DNA of 64,000 nt from Monoplex corrugatus (Eukaryota > Mollusca > Gastropoda > Littorinimorpha > Ranellidae). Position 1 is the stretch's first letter. The number at the start of each line of letters is the position of its first letter. A program made the translations under genes and the position numbers. This document shows, piece by piece, positions 9,207 to 22,988 of this stretch. The DNA is taken from the NCBI GenBank assembly GCA_030674185.1, contig CM060315.1:89750137-89814136 (forward strand). The letters run 5' to 3'. Below the pieces are notes generated by a model. That model searched no databases, had not been told where the DNA came from, and saw only the letters and a program-made list of their open reading frames with translations.

Positions 9207-12200
9207 GCACGCGCGTGTGTGTATGTGTGCATGACATGGGACGGAGGGGAAGGGTAGAGTTAAGTGTGGGGGATTGTGTATTATCCTTTCTTACAGATTA
9301 TTGTTTATAACATGTATACTTTTTCACCATCCTATATCATGTGATGTGTGTGGTTGTTCCAAACAAAACCATCTATAATGGCAAGTATTTATGCTGAGAT
9401 AAAGCTGACCCAGTTTTGCAATGTTTGGTGAGATATCAGCAGATGCTTATGTCATCAGAAGTCTTTGGTCTGCAGCTGTGCAACGTTAACCCCCACCCTA
9501 TCAGCCAGCTACAAAAAATTTACCTTTTCACTCCCTCACCCTGTCCACCAGCTTCCAGCAGGAATATGATGGAAAGGGTGAGGGAGTGAAAAGGTTAAGT
9601 TTTTTGCTTTGTTCTCCTGACTGGCAATGCAGGATGCTGGTGGATAAAGGTTAATCCTTTGACTCCTGCACCATGTCCACCAGCATCCTGCATTGTCAAC
9701 CATACCAGCAGAGCAAAAACTTAACCCCTTGACACCCATGAAGCTGGTGGATAAGGTGAGGAAGTCAAAGGGTTGTTTTTGCAGCTGGAGGATAGGGTGG
9801 GGAGTCAAAGGGTTAGGATGGGAGTTGGGTCTGATGACACGCTAAATTAGCAGGGGGGGGGGGGGGGGAGGGGGTCGTATTTCAGCACCACAGTATAAGC
9901 TTGGGTTATCAGTTTTATCTTGATTGACATAATCAGAAAATGGACTGAGGCTGAAATGTAACTGCTTCTGTGTGTTAAAGGGTGGGTGAGTGGGTTTATA
10001 TACATGTGTGTGTGCATGCATGTGTGTATGTGTGTGTATATGTGACCTTCCACCACGAAATCAGTCTTAACTAGCATTTTGGGCATTTTGAGATATACAT
10101 ATCACTGGAAAGTGTACATTCTGCTGATTATTTTGGTACTTGAATAAAACTTGTACTCAAAAAAATGTAGAAGTTATGCATGTTTAAAGTCATTAAGTTG
10201 TATGACGGACATTTTCAGAAAACGGCCTCTAAAGTTTTTGTGTGCTCTCCTACACATTTTCCTTAAATTTCTTTATTTGGTGGCTTTGACCCAGTTTGTT
10301 TCTAATTTTCGCTGTCGATATCTGAAAGGTGCACCAAAGAGCTTTCCATCAGTATATTACATGTGTGGGTACTGTACAGGTTACGATTCATAATAAGAGA
10401 CAAAAATAGGTACTTTTGGTGGGAAATTGCGTTCTTTCTGCTGCGATCAGTGCATTAAAATACCATTTTAAACTGATTAATAATATTTTTTCTACAGAAA
10501 TCAATTTTGAGAAAAAGTCAAAACACCCCAGATAGACCCTCAGTCACCTTTTCAGCTCCTAGAGCTGTTCGACTGACTGCGAGTTAAGACTGATTTCGTG
10601 GTGGGAGGTCACATGTATGTTTGTGTGCATGTGTGCAACAGTATCTGGAAAGCCAGAGGCACACGAAATAGTCTGAAAATTAAACTTCTATTAGTTCTAA
10701 ATGTTTGATCTGGCCAGTCATGATATATGGCTGTGAAACCTGGACTGTCAGAAAAGCTGACTGTAAAAGAATTGGGGCAGCAGACATGTGGTTTTATTGG
10801 AGACTACATGTCAGAAGTCTGTAGTAAGCTGGTGGACAGGGTTAGGGATATGGTTTGTAGTAAGCTGGTTGATAGGGTGAGAGAGTGAGTCTGTAGTAAG
10901 CTGGTGGATAGGGTTAGAGAGTGAGTCTGTAGTAAGCTGGTGGATAGGGTTAGGGAGTGTGGTCTGTAGTAAGCTGGTGGATAGGGTTAGGGAGTGAGTC
11001 TGTAGTAAGCTGGTGGATAGGGTGAGGGAGTGAGTCTGTAGTAAGCTGGTAGATAGGGTTAGGGAGTATGGTTTGTAGTAAGCTGGTGGATAGGGTTAGT
11101 GAGTGTGGTCTGTAGTAAGCTGGTGGGTAGGGTTAGGGAGTGAGGTCTATAGTAAGCTGGTTGATAGGGTTAGGAGTGAAGTCTGTAGTAAGCTGGTGGA
11201 TAGGATTAGGGTGTGAAGTCTGTAGTAAGCTGGTGGATAGGGTTAGGGAGTGAGGTCTATAGTAAGCTGGTTGATAGGGTTAGGGAGTGAAGTCTGTAGT
11301 AAGCTGGTGGATAGGATTAGGGTGTGAAGTCTGTAGTAAGCTGGTGGTAGGGTTAGGGAGTGAGGTCTATAGTAAGCTGGTTGATAGGGTTAGGGAGTGA
11401 AGTCTGTAGTAAGCTGGTGGATAGGATTAGGTGTGAAGTCTGTAGTAAGCTGGTGGATAGGGTTAGGGAGTGTGGTCTGTAGTAAATTGGTGGATAGGGT
11501 TAGGGAGTGAGGTCTGTAGTAAGCTGATGGCTAGGGTTGGGGAGTGTGGTATGTTGTAAGCTGGTGGATAGGCTGAGGAGGTCAAAGGTCAAGTCCAGAT
11601 ATTTGATCTGTCAGTGGACAGAATTGCCATCCTTAGACAGTTTTTGCAGTTTTGGGTAGGGTGAAGGAGTCAAAGTCTATCAGTGGGGTCCCTGTCCCAT
11701 ATCTCACAAACAAAAGTCAAACAGGGGAGTTTTTACTGAACCAGATGACAGCTACTCATACTTTATCTGAAGTAGCCTGAAACAATCTGATCAGATTCTG
11801 TTTGAGTGCACATGTACCCTTGTAAGGACTCTTGCAATGTTAGTAGTTATGTTATTGAATATTGGGCACTGTTAACCTTTTCACTCCCTCACCCTATCCA
11901 CCAGCTTCCTGCAGGAATCTGGTGGATAGGGTGAGGGAGTGAAAAGGTTAAGTTTTTTGCTTTGTTCTCCTGTCAGCAAGTTTTGATATTTTGGATACAG
12001 TTGAGGTTCTGATGTTGTTGTTGTTTTGTTGTTTTTTCAATCTCTCTTACATAACAAAAAAAAGTTGTTGTTTTGTTGTTTTTTCAATCTCTCTTACATA
12101 ACAAAACAAAAAAAAAAGAGATTGTTTCATATCAACCACAGAGTGTATGTGTCTGTGTGATTCTGTCTGTCTGTCTGTGACAAAAATATGTGAACAAGAT

Positions 12201-14287
12201 TTTCTCAGCTCTTTTGAGATGGATCTTTTGAAAATGTCGTCAGACTGTAGACTGCTGGGGTATCACTAAAACAGAAGGAAATTTTCTGAGGTCAAGGTCA
12301 TATGGATTAAGAAAGTATGCCCAAATTACCATAACCTCATTAAATGGTGATCTCAGTTTCTGTCGGGCAGTCTTAACCTGAAATGAAACTCAGTAGAAAA
12401 CAATATTTGAAATATTGTAAAAGGTTTTTAAAATGCCTATCCTAGGCACATTTTTATCCACATGATCTTGACTCAGAGCTTAACTTACCAAGTAATGTTT
12501 TCATGATTTTTTAAGTCCATGGCAATGACCAGATTTTGACAAGACCCATCCATAGTGCTGAGATGTCAAAAGTTTACATGTAGGCAATATTTTGAGTCCT
12601 CTGAGGTGCGGCAGAATGTGCTTTTTAGTGCACATGTAGGCTTTACCGTTGTTGCTTTTTAGTGCACATGTAGGCTTTACCATTGTTGCTTTTTAGTGCA
12701 CATGTAGGCTTTACCATTGTTGCTTTTTAGTGCACATGTACTAGGTAGGCTTTACCATTGTTCAAAGTACCTTTTAGAATTGCTTGCTGTGACCAGTTTA
12801 TGACTTTTTTTTTTTTTTTTTTGGTCAGAAGTTGTTGTCTAGACAATATTGGTATTATGTCAGTATGATCCTATAGTATATTGTCATCAATAGTAGACAA
12901 TATTGTCGGTATTGAGTTAAATGGGCACTGACGATAATTGCATATGAAGCTGTTTTCTGAAACCACTCTCAGGGTTATTTCAAACTGCCACAGCATCCAT
13001 ATTTTTCACCCTATGGCATTCAGTTATATATCAAAATGGTCATAAAAGATTGTCAACATCATCATCATGTGCCCTGCCGCGTGGCATTGGCAATCATGGC
13101 CCTCCATATGTGTCTATCCTTTGTCGCCACAAGCACATCTTCCACCCTCTCTGTCCTCACCCACCCTGCAACTCCGTCCAATATTTTCTCCCTGGGTCTA
13201 CCTGGTGTTCTCTTTCCCTCCAACTTTCCTGTTTTGACCAGGTGCTCTAATTCCCCTTTCCTCATAAAATGGCCTATAAATGTTGCTTGTCTTTTCCTAA
13301 TCTTCCTAATCAATGATCGTCTTGTGTCTGCCTCCATCAAGACTGTCTCGTTTGTTTTCTTTGCTGTCCATGGAACTCTCAACATTCTTCTTAAAAACCA
13401 CACCTCAGCTGCCTCATCTTGTTCTGGCTTTGCGTGTTGACTGTCCACATCTCACAACCATATATTGTAGATTGTAGATTTCAAAAATGCATACATCTCA
13501 AGTATCAAATTAGCGTTGATTTTGTGCTGGCATTTGGTAAGTCAAGATTTCAAAATATGAGGAATTATAACCTTCAGATTCATGGACAAATCATTAATGT
13601 TATATTGTGTTAGTGTCTTTGTGTTAAAACAGGAGGATGTGTGGCCCAGAACAGTTTACGTTTCCTGATCATCGGAGACATGGGTGGCCTACCTGCATGG
13701 CCGTATTGCACACCTGTAGAGGTGGGCACGGCCGATGAGATGGCCAAAGTGACCAAACAGTACTCGCCTGACTTCATCATGGAGCTAGGTGACAACTTTT
13801 ATTTTGATGGCGTCAAAAATGTCCATGACAAAAGATTTGAGGTTTGTTTCTGACTTTTTTGTTTGTTTTATGTTTTTTTAGGGGAGTGGTTGTTTTCATG
13901 ACAAAAGAATTGACACAGTTGAGATGGGGTTTTTTTTTAGGAGGCTGCTCAGGGTCAGTTGGACAGATAGAAGAACAAATGAAAGCAGACTAAACGAATT
14001 GGGAACAGCAAGAAAACTTCTGTCGTCAATAAATGAAAGAAACTTAAGATATGTAGGCCATACGCTACGAAACCAAGAGACCGATCATATGAAGTCTATC
14101 TTTCAAGGCAAAAAGAAAAAGAGACAGACCACCGGCTTCTCTCACTGGCAACATCACCGAATCCAGCGGCATGAGAATCCATGAAGTCAGCAGGGCCAGT
14201 GAAGACCGGAACAAATGGAGGGGGATAACCCTGTGGGTGTCATTGATTGCAGCGGCCAAGATCGCACCCGGTGATGCCGACAGATGA

Positions 14288-14360
<73 letters not shown>

Positions 14361-14433
14361 TGTGTGTGTGTGGTATCATGTGTGTATATCTGGATGTGTT
14401 TTGTGTGGGTGGGTGGGTGAATGGGTGGGTGTT

Positions 14434-14470
<37 letters not shown>

Positions 14471-15274
14471 ATATGTGTGTAATGTATCTACCATGTATGT
14501 GTTGTACTGTCATCGATGATGACACTACAAATCAGAAAGCTTGTAACAACTAATATCAGATGATTTTTTTCCTCTGTAAATAAACATCCTGATTTTTGTT
14601 ATACCAAAGGAAATAAGAGGGAAGCAGGGAGAATTTTAAATATCAACTAAGTAACATAACTCTTGAGAGTCACGGAGTTATCTCCCATGTAGAATTTCTC
14701 AAACCCAACAAGGAATGTTCTGAGCTTACCATTTTATACTTTGTGGCTGCGTCTATGCTAGCTGAATGGGTAGAGCAAACTGTGTTGGGTTTGAGAAATT
14801 CTACATGGGAGATAACTCCGTGACTCTCAAGAGTTATGTTATTTAGTTGATCCTGATTTTTGACCAAAAAAACAGTTTTCAGTTTCACTTTCTGAGGATA
14901 GCATCTCCACTTGGAATATATTACACCTGCATTGATATCACCAATGCCATTGGATGGAAAAGATCCATAAAGATCATGGCGTAAGCTGTAAGCCTGTGTG
15001 CTGGCAATGTCTTGAGTTGATGTCTTATTAAGTGTATGGATTCTGTCTTTGTCCTTTTTGTCTAATTGATAGTGCATGACTGTTAATAAGGGTGTGTGTG
15101 TGTGTTATGTGCATACGTGTGTGCGTGCATGCGTGCGTGTGTGTGTGTGTGTGTGTGTGTTTTGTGTGTGTCTGTGTTTGTGTATGTGTGTGCATGTGTG
15201 TGTGTGTGTGTGTATATATATGTGTGTCTGTGTGTATCTGTCTGTCTGTGTGTTTGTGTGTGTGTCTGTGTGTA

Positions 15275-15328
<54 letters not shown>

Positions 15329-16364
15329 CAAGTGTTGTGTATGTGTCTATATGTGGATCTGTTTTGTGTAGGTGTGTGTGCACGTGCAAGCATGCATGTG
15401 TGTGTGACGTACATACCATGTACATGCTGTAACTTCATCGATGATGATACTGTAAATCAGAAAGCATATTACAAACATTGTAAGACGATTTTTGCATGAG
15501 CTGTAAGTAAGCATATCTTGACCCCCCAAAAAGTTTTCATTTTCAGTTTCTCAAGATAGGATCTCCACTTGGAACAAATCAAACATGCAACACGCCAACA
15601 GCCCTGCAGGTGCTATTTGATGGAAAAGAACCAAAAGGATCATAGATAAGCCGTAAGCCCTATGTACTGGTCAGGTCTTGAGATCGTACTTAGCATGTGG
15701 ATTCTAAATCTTTGTCCTTTCATGTCAAAATGTATGTAATTGACTTTAAACAAGTTTTGTGTGTGTGTGTGTGTGTACATGCATGTGTGTTTGTGCATGT
15801 GTTTACAGGTGACCTTTGAACAGGTATACAAAGACCCCGCCCTGCAGATTCCTTGGTACCTGATCGCCGGTAACCATGACCACAACGGCAACGTCAGCGC
15901 CCAGATCGCGTACTCCCAGAAATCCAAACGATGGTCAGTTCATTTACATACATTGGCTGGCTAGCTCTCTTGACAGAGCCATGGACAAAGACCTCAATGT
16001 CTTGGGTTCAATCCCTGCCCACAGTATGAAAACTGGCTGTTTGCTGTCCATCTTTACCCTGTTGCTGTGCCATTTATGCCAGGGAATATTTCACTTGCTC
16101 TGTTTAGACTACTTGGAGTGTATCCCCTATGGGGATGCTGGGGGCTCTTTCGGTATAAATAGTATCCCTGTCTTCTAGAAATTTTTTCTAGAAATTTCCT
16201 CTTTTCTGTCACTTTCTGTGTGTCTGCCTTACTCCTTTGCTGTCTTTCTTTCTGTAAAGAGGCATGTATTTGCTTATTTCAGACCGTTTGTTCTTGTTCT
16301 GGTTGTTCTCTCTGTCTCTGTCTTTCTTTGTTCTTGTCCTGGTTGTTCTGTCTCTCTGTCTCTC

Positions 16365-16419
<55 letters not shown>

Positions 16420-16552
16420 GTCTCTCTCTGTCTTTCTTTCTTCTTGTTCTTGTTGTTCTGTCTGTCTCTCTCTCTGTCTCTCTGTCTGTCTTTCTTTGTT
16501 CTTGCTCTGGTTGTTCTGTCTGTCTCTCTCTCTGTCTCTCTGTCTCTGTCTT

Positions 16553-16626
<74 letters not shown>

Positions 16627-19600
16627 CACTCTCTCTCTCCCTCTTTCTGTCTCTCTCTCTCCCTCTCTCTGTCTCTCTCTTCAAATGTGTTTCTTTGACT
16701 GAAAGTGTAATGATTCCCTTGTTGGAGTATAGATCTATGTTATCTAAGGTATAATTTGTGTGTAGTGTGATGTGGACCCTCTTTGGGCGAGGACTGGGTG
16801 TAAAAAAGCATATATTTTGCTTATTTCATACCCATGCAAATAAATGTTCTTGTTTCTTCTTGTTCTATCATTTCTTCCCATCATTTTCTGCTTCCTGGTC
16901 CATTCATATTTATGTGTTCTAAAAAGGCCTTACATATTTTCTCTTTGGATTTATAATTTGGTACATGTATTTAGACCTACAAAACCTTGTGAATATACTA
17001 GAAATAGAAAGCAAAAGTAAGGGGTTGGAACTAAACAGCAGGAAGACTGAAGTCATGGTGATCAGTAAAAAACATGAAATCCCTGGGAACGATCATTTCA
17101 AATACCTGGGAGCGATCATTTCATCAGACAGCAGATGCACATCGGAAATAGCTGGCAGAATCGGCCAAGCCAAAACAGCATTCAAGAAGATGACAAGCAT
17201 TCTTACCAACAAATACCTATCAATTAACATCAGGAAGAGAGTCCTTGGACAGTCAGCAAGCAAAGCCAGAGCAAGATTGAGGCAGCCGAGATGTGGTTTC
17301 TCAGAAGAATGTTGAGAGTTCCATGGACAGCAAAGAAAACAAACGAGACAGTCTTGATGGAGGCAGACACGAGTAGATCACTCATAAGGAAGATTAGGAA
17401 AAGACAAGCAACATTTATAGGCCATTTTGTAAGGAAGGGGGATTTGGAGCACCTGGTCACAACGGGAAAGCTGGAGGGAAAGAGAGCACCAGGTAGACCC
17501 AGGGAGAGAATGCTGGACGGACTTGCAGAATGGCTGGGGATGAGGAGGGTGGGGGAGATGCTGGGGGCAATGAGAAATAGAGATGGTTGGAGGTCCATGG
17601 TCACCAACGCCATGCGGCAGGGCACCTGATGATGATGATGATGTATTTAGTGCATTTTTGGCCTTAAGGGAATGTGATATGCAGAAGGGGTTTTAGGTAA
17701 GTTAGGCCTGTTTTTATATATATTTTAGTGTCCTTAGTTAAGTTTATATTTATTTTCTGGTTTGATTTTTTAAATCGCCTGGTGATAAATTGTACAGAGT
17801 GGTCAATGCCACGGGCATATCCTTAGAGTGTGTGCACAAATGCATTGACCATCATCATCATCATCATCATCATCAGGTGCCCTGCCGCATGGCGTTGGTA
17901 ACCATGGACTTCCATCCATCTCTATCTCTCATTGCCCCTAGCATCTCCCCCACCCTCCTCATCCCCAGCCACTTTGCAAGTCCGTCCAGCATTCTCTCCC
18001 TGGGTCTACCTGGTGCTCTCCTCCAGCTTTTCCGTTGTGACCAGGTGCTCCAAATTCCCCTTCCTCATAAAATGGCCTATAAATGTTGCCTGTCTTTTCC
18101 TAATCTTCCTTATGAGTGATCTACTTGTGTCTGCCTCCATCAAGACTGTCTCGTTTGTTTTCTTTGCTGTCCATGGAACTCTCAACATTCTTCTTAGAAA
18201 CCACATCTCGGCTGCCTCAATCTTGTTCTGGCTTTGCTTGTTGACTGTCCACGCCTCGCATCCGTACAACAGTATTGGTTCTATATAACATTCAAGGACT
18301 CTCTTTCTTTCTGATGTTTATTGATAGGCATTTGTTGGTAAGAATGCTTGTCATCTTCTTGAATGCTGTTTTGGCTTGGCCGCATTGATATGCGTACTTA
18401 ATTTTCTTTTCCAGGTGTTTTTTTTTTCTCTCCCATGAGGTATGGTGTTTATTTTGAGATGGTTAGAGCCCTGATAAGTGTGCAAATCTGTGTGAATGCT
18501 TGCAGTCAGGTTTATTCCCTGGCCCAGATAATTACCACAATCGTCACAACTCGACTGATGTTGTTTCAGGAACTTCCCAAACTACTACTACCTGCTGAGT
18601 GAGAAGATTCCCAGGACATCAGCCACCGTGGATTTCGTGATGATGGACACGATCCTTCTGTGCGGTAACTCTGGTGATGACCGCCTCAACTCTCAGCCCA
18701 CAGGACCTGTGGATATACGTGTTGCTGAACAGCAGTGGGACTTTGTGCAGAACAGTCTGGAAAAGAGCAAGTAAGTAGACAATCTGTTGCATTCTTTGAG
18801 CTGATGCCTGAGATCAAGTTGATAAGATGAAATATCTGGGAACGATCTTTTCACCAGATGGCAGATGCACATCAGAAATAGCCAGCAGAATCGGCCAAGC
18901 CAAAACAGCATTCAAGAAGATGAAAAGCATTCTTACCAACAAATGCCTATCATTTCACATCAGGAAGAGTTCTTGAATGTTGTATAGAACCAATAATGTT
19001 ATACGGTTGTGAGGCATGGACACTCAACATGCAAAGCCAGAACAAGATTGAGGCAGCTGAGATGTTGTTTCTAAGAAGAATGTTGAGTTCCATGGACAGC
19101 AAAGAAAACAAATGAGACAGTCTTGATGGAGGCAGACACAAGAAGATCATTGATAAGGAAGATTAGGAAAAGACAAGCAACATTTATTGGCCATTTTATG
19201 AGGTAAGGGGAATTAGAGCACCAGGTCACAACAGGAAAGCTGGAGGAAAAGAGAACAGCTGGTAGACCCAGGGAGAAAGTATTGGACGGACTTGCAGGGT
19301 GGCTGAAGACAGAGAGGGTGGAAGATGTGCTTGCGGCAACAAGGGATAAGTACATATGGAGGGCCATGATCACCAATGCCATGCAACAGGGCACATGATG
19401 AATGAATGATGGTTATCGCAGTACCACTTCTTGTGGATGGTAATTCATAAGCGATCCCTGTTATGATCAACAATTGTGATTGTTGGAAGAGAAATGATTG
19501 GAAATCTTGATCACGAGATTGAGAATCAGAACTATCTCTTGAAAGATCAGACTTGTAAAAAGAGAAAAACAAAAGATCTGTCATTGTTGATATAAGGTAG

Positions 19601-22600
19601 GTAGGCCAGGACAAGAGCGCAACCCAGGAGCGTGAGTAAGATCGCATTAGGATCTCGGTGACTGATTGAGGATAGAAGCAAAAAGGGTGCAGTTGCTCAA
19701 TCAGAGCTCCAAGACAAGGTCATAAAGTGACCTACATGATTGTCACAACTGGAAAAAAGGAACAGGAAGTGCATTTATGCAAATCTGTGAACATGTGCCC
19801 AGAGATGTCTTTTTAGCAGTTTAACCCCTTCCCTGCCGCAGTATTTGTGGCTTTTTGCTTTGCTGTCTGCATGGGACAAAATCTTGCTTTTTTCGGTATG
19901 TTCACTAATTTGTTCACTGCTCATTCATTTCATAAGATATCTTTTCAGTTTTTGGCATGTTTTTTCCTTATACCCTTGGCTATGGTTTGATGTCATAGTT
20001 ATTTGATTTGGTTGAAAAATAGTATGATTAGAGCTGATATAATAAGCATTTTTTTCAGGAAAAAAAGCTCTCGGAACGTATATACACACACTGTGGCACA
20101 TAAAACCACACAAAACAGAGCAAAATTTGGTTTTTGTATGTAACAAACATCAAGTGAAAAGGGTTTTTTTGACTATTATTACTCGCTGTGAATGTTTCTC
20201 TGTGCAACAGTCAATAAGTTCTTGGGTGTAGCACAGTGGAAGAAGAGACAGAATAGGCCGTTGTTCCACCATCTTGAATCACATTAGCGGGTTCGTTACT
20301 TTCCAATGCTCATAAGACTAATATTCAATTCTCTGAACAGTCAAAGGGAAAAAACTGCACTTCACATCTCCGCAAGAGGTTGGCCAAGTTTCTAGTGGTA
20401 TCTCCCATTCCCCCCCACCCACCCCCGAAATTTTGATGATGAAAATTCCCCGTGGCAGACATGGTTACAGGCGTACAGACATGTCAAAATGGCCCCGTAG
20501 TAGACACAGCATTACCAGGGAAGAGTTTAATGGTGGTCTTGGGGCCTGGCCAGAACTAGAGCAATCATGGGGCATATTGTACAAGTTGGATATTGTAGAC
20601 TGCGTGATGCTAAACGATAAAAACGGTGGTGTTTAAAAGTTGCTGGTGCTCCCAGCTGTGTGGGTGAATCCTGTTTATGAGGTGACTGCTGCATGTGCAG
20701 TATCCCAGCCTGTGTCCTTGTGGGGGTGCCAGGGCCTCTTTCAGTATGAACAGTATTCCCACGCTCTGAAAATTCTGTGCTAGAAATTTCCTCTTTTCTG
20801 TCAATTTGTTTCTGCTGTGCTCGTTTGCTTTCTGTCATCTCTTCCCATCATTTTCTGATCAGTGCCAAGGGACATATCCTTAGATTATGTGTGCAGATGC
20901 ATTGATATGGTTACTTGATATACATGGGTGCAACTTTTTCTGTTTGACGACGGAATCCGTTTTTTCAAAAGAGTCAGAAACGGAAAATCCGTTTTTTGAA
21001 AAAGTTTCAGCATCTGGGCCGCTGCCGGACCCTGGACCCCTTTCAGTTTTTTTACTTTTTTCTAAGTTGCACCCTTGGATATATATATATACATAAAGAG
21101 CCCCGGGCATTCCTGGGGGTAGACTAGCAGTAAATATATGAACATAATCTAACCTGTGAATGTCTGCACTGTCCCCAGGGCCAGTTACCTGTTCACAGCA
21201 GGTCATTTCCCGGTGTACTCCATCGCAGAGCACGGCCCCACACAGTGTCTGGTGCAGCAGCTGTTGCCCATGTTGTACAAGTACAAGGCATCTGGTCATC
21301 TGAGTGGACATGACCACAATCTGCAGGTAGGTGACCCACTTACAGAATATATTAGTTAGGTTGATGGTTAGGCCTGAGAGGTACAGGCACCTGCACTGTT
21401 GGTCAGGAGAATTGAGCACTAGGTTGATTAACACTTTGGCATCGTCAGCTGGCTATTTGACCTACTTCCCTGCAGACGTACCAGCTGCCACTGATTACTT
21501 TCCTTGGAAACGTGCATTTTTAGGCCACTTTGAATTGATTTTCACAGGCGCCCAAATGGTTAACATCAACATGTAGGGTATGGTTAGAAAGATAATTTAA
21601 TCCTCTTTTAGGATATCTACAGTATAAGGTTTGTTCAGACATTCTTTGAGGTTATTTGTGCAGTGAAATATCATGGTTGAGAAGCATTTCAGACAAGCAT
21701 TTCATCCATTCAGCAGATGTAAACAAAACAGAAAAAAGAGAATCACCAATTCTTCATGATTTGTATCATCTGATCAGAAGCTCAGAAAAGTACACACACA
21801 CACAAATAGTCCACAATCCTGAGTGAACAGCGACATCGCGCATTCGCACGGCGCTCCATTTTGTCTTTGTTTCAGTGAAGCACGCGGTTCGGGTGACGTT
21901 GTTCTCGCGCCTGAAAAATTCTTCAAATAGACTTTTTACTCGGGAAATCACTCTCACAGTATTTAGAAATGGTTACTTGATACTATAATAGAGGATTTTT
22001 CCCTTAGACCGTAACTGGTTTCACGTAGGAATTTTCTAACGCAAGACGCTAGAATCCTAGCGTTACGATGTCAGCGGCGAGCTTGCTGAACGCTACACCC
22101 CTAGTGGTCCGTCGCCTGCGGTTCTCAGCGAGAACGCTAGCAGGCTAGCGTTACGATGTGAAAAAGTTAATAGGTCCAAGAGATACAGACACGTGCAGTG
22201 TTGGGCTGTTTCAGTTTCAGTTTCAGTTTCTCAGGATGACCTCTCCGCGCTTGGAATGAATTCCATATGCACTGAAGTCACAGATGCCATGTGTATGGTT
22301 ATCATGGCACAAGCCTTGAGCCTGCACATAAACCCATGAGCTGGCCAGGTCCTGAGGCCTTACCTAGACTATGTTTTACCTAGTCTATATTTTATACTAG
22401 TATTGTATCAGCCTATCACTGGAATACTCTTGGTTACATGTAAATGACGTATATCTGTGTATCTTATCTTCAACAACAAAAAATATGTATATAAAGTAAA
22501 TAAATAAATAAATAAAGATCTGAATCAAAACATGACTAGCTATTCTGTATAAACTTGTCTCACATGACAGAAAGCCACCCCCTCCCTCCCCTCCCAGTCA

Positions 22601-22916
22601 ATGCACAAAGCCTAAGGTATCAACTAGGTGAAGACAGTATTTTCTTAATCATAGCCCCACCAGTCTGTCGTTCTCTTCCAATGAAAGAAAAGAGGAAATA
22701 GATAGGTATGTAAGTAAGTGTAATAGTAAATAGGTAGATAAATAGATACAAAATAAAGGAGTATGTAGGTAAATAAACAAGTAAGAAATGAAAATACCAA
22801 ATAACAGTAAATACATGCATATACCCACATGCCCGCACACAGACATACACATGTATATATGCATTCATACGTACACACCCATACATGTATATACCCACAT
22901 GCTCGCACACATAAAT

Positions 22917-22988
<72 letters not shown>

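Larger units (their letters stand above)
14376..15690 (+). repeat. Local tandem segmental duplication (two copies, diverged)
   Basis: The order TG tract, tggatgtgttttgtgt, accatgtatgtgttgt-like text, catcgatgatga, aaatcagaaagc, then an S4 repeat occurs at 14380-15020. It recurs at 15345-15690 (tggatctgttttgtgt, catcgatgatgatactgtaa, aaatcagaaagc, S4). Copy 1 alone contains the 251-bp insertion at 14599-14849. Confidence 0.7.
16118..18520 (+). repeat. R1 repeat split by two LINE-A insertions and a TC expansion
   Basis: R1 segments at 16118-16260, about 16840-16974, 17641-17848 and 18382-18520 read in order. They end with tagccctgataag-like text near the usual 3' end. The pieces are separated by LINE-A copies at 16975-17640 (+) and 17849-18381 (-), each with its own target-site duplication. 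A microsatellite lies at 16.3-16.7 kb. Confidence 0.8.

Noticed and set aside
10813..11590. Interstitial telomere
   Set aside because: GGGTTAGGG occurs once per 37-bp unit; there is no run of contiguous TTAGGG repeats.
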